Shown: positions 26,793 through 34,520 of the stretch, piece by piece
Layout of the letters: the number at the start of each line of letters is the position of its first letter
Position numbering within the stretch: position 1 is the first letter of the stretch
Source: Deltaproteobacteria bacterium
Lineage (GTDB): Bacteria > DRYD01
DNA: 64,000 nucleotides
Assembly (NCBI GenBank): GCA_028276365.1
Contig: JAPYWL010000004.1
Span: 4,690-68,689 of the forward strand
Reading direction: 5' to 3'
Position numbers and translations under genes: made by a program
Notes under the pieces: model-generated
Told to the model about the DNA's origin: nothing
The model's input: only the letters and a program-made list of their open reading frames with translations
The model's database searches: none

Positions 26793-27713
26793 TTATTTAG
26801 CTGTATATAGTTCAGCTAATAGAGAAAATAGGTCAGCTATTTTTTCAATAATTTTATTAGTAGTTTGCTCATCAGCTCCATTTTTAATAGCGTCATATAG
26901 TTCTTTTTCTGCTTCTTTTAATAATTTCCTTGCTCTGCTTATGTTTTCATAGTATGGTTGTTCGTTAAGATCTGATATACCTCTTGCTTTTAATTCTTTT
27001 TTAATATCTTCTCTTATATCTGTATAATCTTTTTTCTTCTTTTTTTTGAGTTTATTAAAGGCTACTGACATCATTCCTGCTGCAATTGATGAGAATTGGT
27101 TTTCTTCTGCTTCTCCTTTAGGTACATTTTTTAGTTTATTATCGTTAAAATCTTCTACCATTTTTTTGGCATCTTTTACTAATTTAACTAATTGTAATTT
27201 TACAAAGATTTCAGCATTTTGAGGATTCATTATCAATTGGGTATTTAGGATTTTTTCTAAGTTTTCTATTGCTTTGTTATCTGCATTTAACCAGGTCATA
27301 ACAAATCGTTGGGTAGTATTTTCATCGGCTTTTACTTTATTCATTAAAGCGAAGTTGGAGTTAGGATTTAGCATTGAAGATAACCAGTCTTTTAAAACTC
27401 CTTTTAAGGATTGTAGTTCTTGTTTATAAAGAGGAATAGAATCTTTTTGTTGAGTTTGGTTTTTATTTTTTAATAGGTTAATATTGGATAATTGAGATTT
27501 TCTTATTTGATCTTGTTTTAATTGTTCTTGTTTTAGTTGTTCTTGTTGTTGAGTTTGAGTTAATTCTTTTTGTAGTTGTTCTTTTTTTTCTGCTTGTTGG
27601 GATATAGTGTCTTTAATAGTATTTTGGGATTCATTTTTTTTAGCTATGTCTTGAGTTTTTCCGGTAAATGAGGCTTGCGTTGTTTTCATTCTATTTATAT
27701 TTGTACTATCCAT
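26793..27713 (-). CDS. Unrecognised Gln/Lys-rich coiled-coil protein upstream of the kinase
   Basis: I do not recognise this 306-residue protein. Residues 1-95 are polar, with long Gln/Lys/Glu runs (QQQEQLKQEQLKQDQ) likely to be disordered or coiled coil. Residues 95-306 are helical and contain a lysine cluster (KLKKKKKKDYTDIRED). No signal peptide, membrane helix or cysteines are seen. It is first in an apparent two-gene operon with the Ser/Thr kinase, with a ribosome site (AGAGGTGT) before the start. Co-transcription makes it a candidate substrate or scaffold; the N-terminus is Ser/Thr-rich. A type III secretion-like or phage origin was considered but nothing supports it. Confidence 0.6.
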   Translation of the reverse strand: MDSTNINRMKTTQASFTGKTQDIAKKNESQNTIKDTISQQAEKKEQLQKELTQTQQQEQLKQEQLKQDQIRKSQLSNINLLKNKNQTQQKDSIPLYKQELQSLKGVLKDWLSSMLNPNSNFALMNKVKADENTTQRFVMTWLNADNKAIENLEKILNTQLIMNPQNAEIFVKLQLVKLVKDAKKMVEDFNDNKLKNVPKGEAEENQFSSIAAGMMSVAFNKLKKKKKKDYTDIREDIKKELKARGISDLNEQPYYENISRARKLLKEAEKELYDAIKNGADEQTTNKIIEKIADLFSLLAELYTAK

Positions 27714-27952
27714 AAGAAAATTACACCTCTATATAAATTCGGCTCTTACTATCATTTTATTTTAGAATTAAATTATTAATAAAATGTTAAATTTTATTTA
27801 AAAAAATGTAAATTTTTTTTAAGAGTAGTTAATTAATATATAGAAGTTTTTAAAATACTTTTAAGTTGATTTTTAAAAGGACTGTTTGGAAATAGAAAGA
27901 ATATTTTAAAAAAATAATTTAAAAAAATACATATAAAAGTGGAGTGTAAATT
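27714..27952. other. Divergent intergenic region, no recognised element
   Basis: The 239 bp between the kinase operon and nuoM should hold both promoters. The sequence is almost all A/T, so no single promoter can be chosen. The only clear signals are the two ribosome sites at its edges. Confidence 0.5.
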
Positions 27953-29473
27953 ATGAGTAATAGTTTTTATTCTATAGGCGTGTTAATTTTGATTTTAGCT
28001 CATTTAGTTTTACCATTATTATTATTTTTTATAAAAGAAAAGTATGTTAGATGTTATTCTATAATAATAGGTAGTTTAATAGGGGCTTTTTCTATATTTT
28101 TAGCACTTTCTTTTTATTATAACCCTGACATTACTTTATTTACTTTTAATTTAAATTTATTTGGGTTAGATTATAGGTTTAGAATAGATAATTTTAACTA
28201 TAGTTTAATATTATTAAATGGTTTAATAACTTTTGCTTTTCCTTTGGCTACTCATATTAAAGAAAGGGAAAAAGATTTTTATGTTTTAGCGTTTTTGGTT
28301 ATGTTGGGGACTGCTGGTTTATTTTTAACTCAAAATATGATACTTTTTGTATTGTTTTACGAGTTAGCAAGTGTTCCTATGTATTTTTTAATTGCCAATT
28401 GGGGTAGTTTAGGATTAACTCCTTTTAGAAAAGTTGAGCCTAAATATGCTGCTATGAAATTATTTATTTATCTTCAGTTAGGTGGAATATTAGTAATGTT
28501 GGGATTTTTTATATTACATTCTTTAGTATTTCCTAATGATTTATTTAATAATTGGAATTTTAGTGATTATGAAAATATAATTAAGGTGAAGGGATATTTA
28601 GTAGATACTGATTTAGCTAAGATTTTATTTATTTTATTTTTTGTAGCTTTTGGGATAGAGGCTGCATTAGTACCATTTCATACTTGGTTACCTGATGGGC
28701 ACTCTGCTGCTCCTAGTTCTATTAGTATGATTTTAGCAGGTATATTACTTAAGATGGGAACCTATGGGATTCTTAGAATCCCTTTTGTATTTTTTAATGA
28801 AGCTTTAAATAGTTTATCTTTAGTAATTATATTTTGGGGATTAATAAATATGTTTTGGGGAGCTTTTAATGCTTATAGACAAATAGATTTTAAATATTTA
28901 ATAGCTTATTCTAGTATAAGTCATATGGGAGTAATTTTTATGGGGCTTGGTGCTAATAATGATTTAGGAGTAAGTGCAGCTATATTTCAGATGGTTTCTC
29001 ACGGTTTAATTTCTGCGGTTATGTTTTCAGTTGCTGGGTCTTTTCAATATAGAACTAATACGAGGATATTAGATAATTATGGAGGGCTTTTAAGAGTGAT
29101 GCCATTTATTGGATCTATACTAATTTTTGCTTCTATGGCTAATTTAGGGTTACCTGGATTAAGTGGATTTGTTTCTGAGCTAATTGGTATATCTGCTTCT
29201 TTAAAAGCTATTTATTCTAATAATCTCAAAATTATCTTTCTTTTAGTTTCATTAGGTGCTATTTTTATTACTACTGTTTATGTTATTAATTTACTTGAAA
29301 AAGTTTTATATAAAAGAATAAATCCTAATTACTATGAATTAAAGGATGCTCATTGGGATGAAAAATTACATTTAACTATTTTAGCTTTATTTATATTAGT
29401 ATTAGGTATTTATCCCAGATTAATAATGGATTTATCTAATTTAATTAAAATAAAGCAAATTATAGGGTTATAG
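27953..29473 (+). CDS. nuoM: NADH-quinone oxidoreductase subunit M
   Basis: A 506-residue antiporter-like membrane subunit with about 14 helices. The discontinuous-helix signature is clear: VPFHTWLPDGHSAAPSSISM, ILAGILLKMGTYGILR, then FKYLIAYSSISHMG. The pumping glutamate lies in LFYELASVPMYFLI and the lysine in AAMKLFIYLQLGG. It starts a two-gene unit with nuoN, about 9.5 kb downstream of nuoH and the split nuoI. NuoL, J, K and the peripheral subunits are not in the window. A GGAG site precedes the start. Confidence 0.94.
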   Translation: MSNSFYSIGVLILILAHLVLPLLLFFIKEKYVRCYSIIIGSLIGAFSIFLALSFYYNPDITLFTFNLNLFGLDYRFRIDNFNYSLILLNGLITFAFPLATHIKEREKDFYVLAFLVMLGTAGLFLTQNMILFVLFYELASVPMYFLIANWGSLGLTPFRKVEPKYAAMKLFIYLQLGGILVMLGFFILHSLVFPNDLFNNWNFSDYENIIKVKGYLVDTDLAKILFILFFVAFGIEAALVPFHTWLPDGHSAAPSSISMILAGILLKMGTYGILRIPFVFFNEALNSLSLVIIFWGLINMFWGAFNAYRQIDFKYLIAYSSISHMGVIFMGLGANNDLGVSAAIFQMVSHGLISAVMFSVAGSFQYRTNTRILDNYGGLLRVMPFIGSILIFASMANLGLPGLSGFVSELIGISASLKAIYSNNLKIIFLLVSLGAIFITTVYVINLLEKVLYKRINPNYYELKDAHWDEKLHLTILALFILVLGIYPRLIMDLSNLIKIKQIIGL

Positions 29474-29501
29474 AAAGATAATAGAAGGAGTTGAATTATT
29501 T

Positions 29502-31001
29502 ATGGATATATTATTTAAGTTATTTCCAGAGGCTATTTTAACTATTTCTATTATTTTTAATATTTTAATAATTTCAATTGCTAAAAATATTAAGGAATTA
29601 AGGAATGCTTTTCTGTTGGTTTTTATATTTTCTATATTTTTTACAATTGCTTCCTTGATTTTTCAATTATATTTTATAGTAAGTGGAAGTGAGCTTATTG
29701 ATTTATCTTTAATTTTAAATAATATTATGGTTTATGGGGTAAGTTCTTTTGAGATAGTTAGTAAAATATTGTTATCTATTGTAGCTATTATTTTAGCTTT
29801 TATTGTTTCTATATATTTTTATACAGATAAATATGAGCATAGATATTTCAAATTAGAATATTTACCTTTATTTTTAACTGTTTTATTGGGTTCATTTGTT
29901 TTAGTTAGTGCTAAAGACTTATTAACTTTTTTAATAGGCTTTGAGTTGGTTGCTATTCCTTCTTATTTTGTTATAGCACTTGATAATAAGAATAAAATAT
30001 CTTTAGAAGGTAGTATTAAGTATTTTTTAATTGGCTCTATTTCCACTATTAGCATTATTTTAGGTATTTTGATATTTTATATATTTAACGGGAGCTTTTT
30101 ATATTCTGCTAATTTAAATAATTTTAATTTAATTTCTTTAAAGTTAGGGTTTTTATTTATTTTAATTGGTATTATTTTAAAATTAGCTGTATTTCCATTT
30201 TCTTTTTGGATTCAAGACGCTTATTATGCTAGTAGAATTCCTTATTTATTACTTATTTCTACATTTCCTAAGTATTCTGTGGTTTTAGCTTTAATAAATA
30301 TGTTAAGTTATATTCAGGATGGATATTTTAAGATTTTATTGAGTGTATTGGCGGTTTTATCTATGGTTATGGGGGTATTTTGGGCTTTAAATGAAAATGA
30401 TATAAAAAAAATTATAGCTTATTCTACTGTTTTTAATATGGGTTTTATTTTAATTCCATTTACTGGATTCTCTTTTAATATTGAACAAAAAATTTATGTT
30501 TTGTCTTTAGTTAATTTTTATATTTTTCAGTATATTTTATCTACTATTTTAATTTTGGGAGTTTTATTATATTTAGAAGAAAAATATGATACTACTGATA
30601 TGTTAAAACTAAAAGGAGTTTTAGCTAATAATAAAGCTTTATCGTTTTTGTTAATTGTGGGATTACTTTCTACTGCCGGGTTACCTCCTACTGTTGGTTT
30701 TATTGCTAAGTTTTTTGTCTTAGCTTTTTCTTATAAATTTAACCCTATTTTAGTTATAATTGCAATTATATTTTCAGTTGCTTCACTATATTATTATTAT
30801 AGAATAGCTAAAGAATTATACGTTGAAAAAGAATTTAGTTTAGCTAATAACTTATCTTCTTTAGATTTTTCTTTAAAAAATTCTTTTTTGTATTATGTTT
30901 CTCTTTTTGGTGTTTCTATTTTGTTAATAATTTTAGGATTATTACCTTATTTTATTACTAATACGTTCTATTTTATTACTTATACTACTATTAAGTTTTA
31001 A
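29502..31001 (+). CDS. nuoN: NADH-quinone oxidoreductase subunit N
   Basis: A 499-residue, 14-helix antiporter-like subunit. Family features are the glutamate in IGFELVAIPSYFVIAL, KYFLIGSISTISIILG, the lysine helix with LKLAVFPFSFWIQDAYY, and DIKKIIAYSTVFNMGFI. NuoN is the proton-pumping subunit next to NuoM in complex I. The spacing to nuoM is 28 bp, with AGAAGGAG in between. No terminator-like hairpin with a T run follows. Confidence 0.92.
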   Translation: MDILFKLFPEAILTISIIFNILIISIAKNIKELRNAFLLVFIFSIFFTIASLIFQLYFIVSGSELIDLSLILNNIMVYGVSSFEIVSKILLSIVAIILAFIVSIYFYTDKYEHRYFKLEYLPLFLTVLLGSFVLVSAKDLLTFLIGFELVAIPSYFVIALDNKNKISLEGSIKYFLIGSISTISIILGILIFYIFNGSFLYSANLNNFNLISLKLGFLFILIGIILKLAVFPFSFWIQDAYYASRIPYLLLISTFPKYSVVLALINMLSYIQDGYFKILLSVLAVLSMVMGVFWALNENDIKKIIAYSTVFNMGFILIPFTGFSFNIEQKIYVLSLVNFYIFQYILSTILILGVLLYLEEKYDTTDMLKLKGVLANNKALSFLLIVGLLSTAGLPPTVGFIAKFFVLAFSYKFNPILVIIAIIFSVASLYYYYRIAKELYVEKEFSLANNLSSLDFSLKNSFLYYVSLFGVSILLIILGLLPYFITNTFYFITYTTIKF

Positions 31002-31104
31002 GTTTAGGTTGCCTGAGGATTTGGTAAGTATTTAAGTTATTTCATATTTTTTATATTTTGAACCGATAAAATATCAGAAATCTGGGGGTTCCTGAAAAAA
31101 TACT
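31002..31104 (+). other. Intergenic segment with a foldable three-arm stretch
   Basis: Downstream of nuoN, GAACC (about 31061) can pair with GGTTC (about 31087), enclosing two small hairpins, GATAaaaTATC and CAGAaaTCTG, in a compact three-way junction. The arms are only 4-5 bp. It matches no riboswitch I know. TPP-like words (CTGAGG, TTGAACC) occur but the rest of the TPP aptamer is missing. Confidence 0.25.
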
Positions 31105-31233
31105 TTGGTTAAAAAACTTGATAAGAAAAAAGAGGAAATAGAATTTTTACTTGAAAATTTGGAAAAAATAAAAGATAGTATTGATATTATTGAAAAAAGA
31201 TTAGTAAAGAAAAAATTAGCAAGAAAAACTTAG
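31105..31233 (+). CDS. Possible 42-residue coiled-coil peptide (TTG start)
   Basis: The frame encodes LVKKLDKKKEEIEFLLENLE then KIKDSIDIIEKRLVKKKLARKT, a regular Lys/Glu/Leu/Ile heptad pattern. An in-frame stop lies ten bases upstream, so the TTG at 31105 is the only good start; its ribosome site (GGGGGTT) is poorly spaced. It sits in the 383-bp gap before the response regulator. The rest of that gap (31234-31384) is AT-rich with nothing recognised. It may be real or chance coding bias. Confidence 0.3.
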   Translation: MVKKLDKKKEEIEFLLENLEKIKDSIDIIEKRLVKKKLARKT

Positions 31234-31384
31234 AAAGAAAAGGATAAATTTTTTAGATTTTTTTATATATTTTGAATATATTTTGGATATAAAAAGGTTT
31301 TTATTGGTTTTAATAAAATATTATTAATGTAAGGATTATTTTTAGGGGTAAATTTAATTTTAACATATTTAAGGAGGAGGTTTT

Positions 31385-31795
31385 ATGACTAGGATAGGGA
31401 AAGGTGAAAAAATATTAATAATTGATGATGAGGAGAATTTAGTAGATCTTATTTCTAATATTTTAAAACATGAAGGTTTTGTAACGGTTAGTGCATATAA
31501 TGGGAAAGATGGTTTAGAGAAAGCTAAACAAGAAAAACCAAATATAATAATACTTGATATAATGATGCCCCAGATGGATGGTTTTGAAGTTCTTAAGAAA
31601 TTAAAGGAAGATGAGGAAACTAAGGATATTCCAGTTATAATGTTAACTGCAAAAACCGAAGATAGTGCTGTTATAGAAAGTTGGAGGAAGGGAGCTGAAT
31701 TTTATATTCCTAAGCCCTTTGAGATTGAAGAAGTACTTCATGTAATAGAATTAATACTTAAAAATAAATACGCTAATTCTAATCAACAAAATTAG
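31385..31795 (+). CDS. Single-domain response regulator (CheY-like receiver)
   Basis: The 136-residue protein is one receiver domain: IIDDEENLVDL gives the acidic pair, IIILDIMMPQMDG the phosphorylated aspartate, VIMLTAKTED the Thr switch residue and FYIPKPFEIEE the conserved lysine. There is no output domain, so it acts through protein contacts, as in chemotaxis, motility or sporulation-type relays. No histidine kinase lies nearby. The AAGGAGGAGG ribosome site is among the strongest in the window and suggests high expression. Confidence 0.93.
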   Translation: MTRIGKGEKILIIDDEENLVDLISNILKHEGFVTVSAYNGKDGLEKAKQEKPNIIILDIMMPQMDGFEVLKKLKEDEETKDIPVIMLTAKTEDSAVIESWRKGAEFYIPKPFEIEEVLHVIELILKNKYANSNQQN

Positions 31796-31840
31796 TTTAT
31801 TTTATTTACTATTTATTTTTTCTTTCAATGGATTTTTTAA

Positions 31841-32779
31841 ATGAATACGAAAGTAAATATCATTGAGGATTTTAAATATTATTTAGTTTCAAAAGGTTTA
31901 GGTAGTAGAACTATTAAAGAGTATATACTTGATGTTCTAAAATTCCAAGAATTTGTAGAAAATGAGGTTATAAATTTGATTAATTTACTGGATTTATCTG
32001 AAGATAGGATATTAAAGATAATTCAAAAATATGTATCTATATTAAAATTGGAGAAAAATCAGAGTAATAGAGGAATAAATAGGAAGTTATCTGCTATAAA
32101 AAAATTTTTTTTATTTGCTTTTAAAAATGGATTAACTAATAAAAACATAAGCAATTTAATAGAAATGTTAAAAACTCCAAAAACTTTACCCAAAGCTATT
32201 AGTATTAGTGATTTAAAACAATTCATATTAAATATTGATTTGTTTATAGATAGTAATAAAAAATTAAGTACTTTTAAAAAGAATTTTTTAAAAGTAAGGA
32301 ATAGATTAATTATATATTTTTTATTTTTTACAGGGGTTAGAGTATCTGAATTGGTTAATATAAAAATTAATGAAATAGATTTTGAAAGTAATACTATTAA
32401 AGTTTTAGGAAAAGGTAATAAAGAAAGGATTGTTATATTTTCTGATGAATTAAAGGATCTAATAAATGAATATTTAACTATAAGGAAGGATTTTATTAAG
32501 GATAACGAGTATTTGTTTATTAGCTTAAGAAAAAAAAGAATAACACCAAGAATGATTCAGATTTTATTTAAGAAATTATCTAAATTAGTAATGAAGAGTT
32601 TTAATATAACACCTCATGTTTTAAGGCATACTTTTGCTACTGTTATGCTTAGTAATGGTGCTGATATAGTTAGTATTAAGGAATTATTAGGTCATTCAAG
32701 TTTAAGCACTACTCAGATTTATACAAAGGTATCAATACAACATTTAAAAGATAATTATAAATTAAATAAAGTGTTATAA
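31841..32779 (+). CDS. Tyrosine recombinase, XerC/XerD-like
   Basis: A 312-residue protein with an N-terminal SAM-like core-binding domain and a C-terminal catalytic domain. All active-site residues can be read: Arg in TGVRVSELV, Lys in GKGNKERIVI, His-x-x-Arg in HVLRHTFAT, His in LLGHSSLSTT and the nucleophilic Tyr in TQIYTKVS. The length and lack of an associated mobile element fit a chromosomal XerC/XerD that resolves dimers at dif, although an integrase of a lost element is possible. It is followed after 29 bp by dnaX. Confidence 0.88.
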   Translation: MNTKVNIIEDFKYYLVSKGLGSRTIKEYILDVLKFQEFVENEVINLINLLDLSEDRILKIIQKYVSILKLEKNQSNRGINRKLSAIKKFFLFAFKNGLTNKNISNLIEMLKTPKTLPKAISISDLKQFILNIDLFIDSNKKLSTFKKNFLKVRNRLIIYFLFFTGVRVSELVNIKINEIDFESNTIKVLGKGNKERIVIFSDELKDLINEYLTIRKDFIKDNEYLFISLRKKRITPRMIQILFKKLSKLVMKSFNITPHVLRHTFATVMLSNGADIVSIKELLGHSSLSTTQIYTKVSIQHLKDNYKLNKVL

Positions 32780-32808
32780 AATAGAGTATTATAGATGTAT
32801 TTTAGGTT

Positions 32809-34410
32809 ATGTTAGTTAATTATATTAGTTTATATAGAAAGTATAGGCCATCTAAGTTTGGAGAAGTTATTGGTCAAGATGTTAGTATTAAAATATTAAC
32901 TAATTCTATATTAAAGAAAGAGGTATTTCATGCTTATATATTTAATGGTACAAGGGGTACAGGAAAAACAACAGTAGCTAGGATTTTAGCAAAGGCTTTA
33001 AATTGTTTAAATTTAAATGGTTTTGAGCCTTGTGATGAATGTTATAATTGTAAAGCAATAATGAATTTTTCTTTTCCTGATGTTATTGAAATAGATGCTG
33101 CTTCCAATAGAGGGATAAATGAAATAAGAGAAATAAGAGATAATGCTAAATTATCTCCTTTAAAAGGTAGGTATAAAGTTTATATTATAGATGAGGTACA
33201 TATGTTGACCATAGAAGCTTTTAATGCTTTATTAAAGACTTTAGAAGAACCACCTAAAAACGTAGTTTTTATCTTAGCTACTACTGATATACATAAAGTA
33301 CCAATTACTATTCTATCAAGGTGTCAGCAAGTAGAATTCAAAAGAGTTGATTATCATTTAATATTTAATCATTTAAAAAATATTTGTCAAAAAGAGGGGA
33401 TTAATATAGATGATCAAGCTTTAATGTATATTTCTAAAGTATCTAAAGGATCAGTTAGAGATTCTATTAGTATATTAGAACAAGTTAAAAATATATCTGA
33501 TAAAATCACTTTAGAAGATATTTTTAAAATATTTTCTATCTATTCTTTTGAATTGATTAAAAATTATATTTATTATATTTTAGACGGTAATTTTAAGGAA
33601 GTTGTTAGTATTATTAATATAATAAGAACTAACGCTGTTAATATTTATAACTTTTTATATAATTTAAATACTGAGTTAAAAGAAATTATCTATTATTATT
33701 TTAATTCTGAAGTTATTGAAAAAGATTTAACTAAAGATCAAATTAAATTTTATAAATTTATAATAAATAAATTTGATATAAGATTAATTTACGAATTATT
33801 AAGGAATCTTAATTCTGTTTTAAATTTTTATAAAAATGATAATGATTATTATCTTTTTGAGGTTCAGACATTATCATTTATTTTTAACCTTAGTAAATAC
33901 TTAAAAAATAAGAGTAGCGAAGAAAGTAGTAGAGATTCTGAGTTTAAATCTTTGGATACTGATTATCAAAATAAAGAAAAAATTATTACAAATTTAGAAG
34001 ATACTAAAAGTAATAATATTTTAATAAGTAATAATATTTTAATTAATCAAGTGAATACACAAGAAAGTAAAGAAATAATTTTTAATGAAAATATAGGAAA
34101 AGAATATACAAAAGAATATACAAATGAGGATACAAAGGAAGAAGTTAAAAATTTAGAAGTTGATATAAAAAATAATATTTTAAATTTGATTTTGGATAAA
34201 AACTTACAGAGTGCTATTAAAGCTGCTGATAAAGTTATTTTTATTAATAATTCTTTGGTATTTTATTTTGATAGTTCTAAAAAAATTAATCAAACTTATA
34301 AAAATCTTATAAAGATCTCTAAAGAAAAAATTAAAAATTATCTTTTGAATAAATATAATATTAATGAAATTGTTTTAGTAGATGATTCTAAAAAAAAAAT
34401 GACAATTTAG
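32809..34410 (+). CDS. dnaX: DNA polymerase III subunit gamma/tau
   Basis: The zero-frame product has 533 residues. The clamp-loader AAA+ domain has Walker A GTRGTGKTT near residue 47, a four-cysteine zinc module (ALNCLN, CDECYNC), Walker B YIIDEVHML, sensor 1 ATTDIHKVP and the SRC box ILSRCQQVEF. It drives loading of the beta clamp. After about residue 360 the sequence is low-complexity and variable, as in other tau subunits. An A10 tract at 34390-34399 lies six codons before the stop, and the -1 frame is open for another 39 codons, ending on the next gene's ATG; a frameshifted longer product is therefore likely (separate entry). Confidence 0.95.
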   Translation: MLVNYISLYRKYRPSKFGEVIGQDVSIKILTNSILKKEVFHAYIFNGTRGTGKTTVARILAKALNCLNLNGFEPCDECYNCKAIMNFSFPDVIEIDAASNRGINEIREIRDNAKLSPLKGRYKVYIIDEVHMLTIEAFNALLKTLEEPPKNVVFILATTDIHKVPITILSRCQQVEFKRVDYHLIFNHLKNICQKEGINIDDQALMYISKVSKGSVRDSISILEQVKNISDKITLEDIFKIFSIYSFELIKNYIYYILDGNFKEVVSIINIIRTNAVNIYNFLYNLNTELKEIIYYYFNSEVIEKDLTKDQIKFYKFIINKFDIRLIYELLRNLNSVLNFYKNDNDYYLFEVQTLSFIFNLSKYLKNKSSEESSRDSEFKSLDTDYQNKEKIITNLEDTKSNNILISNNILINQVNTQESKEIIFNENIGKEYTKEYTNEDTKEEVKNLEVDIKNNILNLILDKNLQSAIKAADKVIFINNSLVFYFDSSKKINQTYKNLIKISKEKIKNYLLNKYNINEIVLVDDSKKKMTI

Positions 34411-34520
34411 ATAGTAGTAATAAAGAAATGGAAGCTAATCAAATAGTTAATAAAGAGAGTATATTTATAAGGGATTTTGAAGGGTTTATAGAATTCATAA
34501 AGAGGGAATTAGAGTTATGA
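34390..34520 (+). other. Probable dnaX slippage site (A10) and -1 frame extension
   Basis: Ten adenines (34390-34399) cover three lysine codons. In the zero frame translation ends at 34408-34410. In the -1 frame (or with one extra A in the mRNA) it continues with NDNLDSSNKEMEANQIVNKE, then SIFIRDFEGFIEFIKRELEL, and stops at TGA 34518-34520, overlapping the ATG of the next gene at 34517 (ATGA). Codon use and composition of the extension resemble the rest of the gene. dnaX slippage at A tracts is known in E. coli (ribosomal) and Thermus (transcriptional), but there the shorter protein results. A recent mutation or a sequencing error in the tract would look the same. Confidence 0.6.

Noticed and set aside
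31002-31104. TPP riboswitch
   Set aside because: Short words such as CTGAGG and TTGAACC occur, but the second half of the aptamer (GGATAATGCC, GCG.AGGGA) is missing and the downstream gene is not a thiamine gene.
31841-32779. Integrase of a mobile element with attachment sites
   Set aside because: No tRNA gene, flanking direct repeat or phage gene is visible; the protein lies in a housekeeping context next to dnaX and fits a Xer recombinase.
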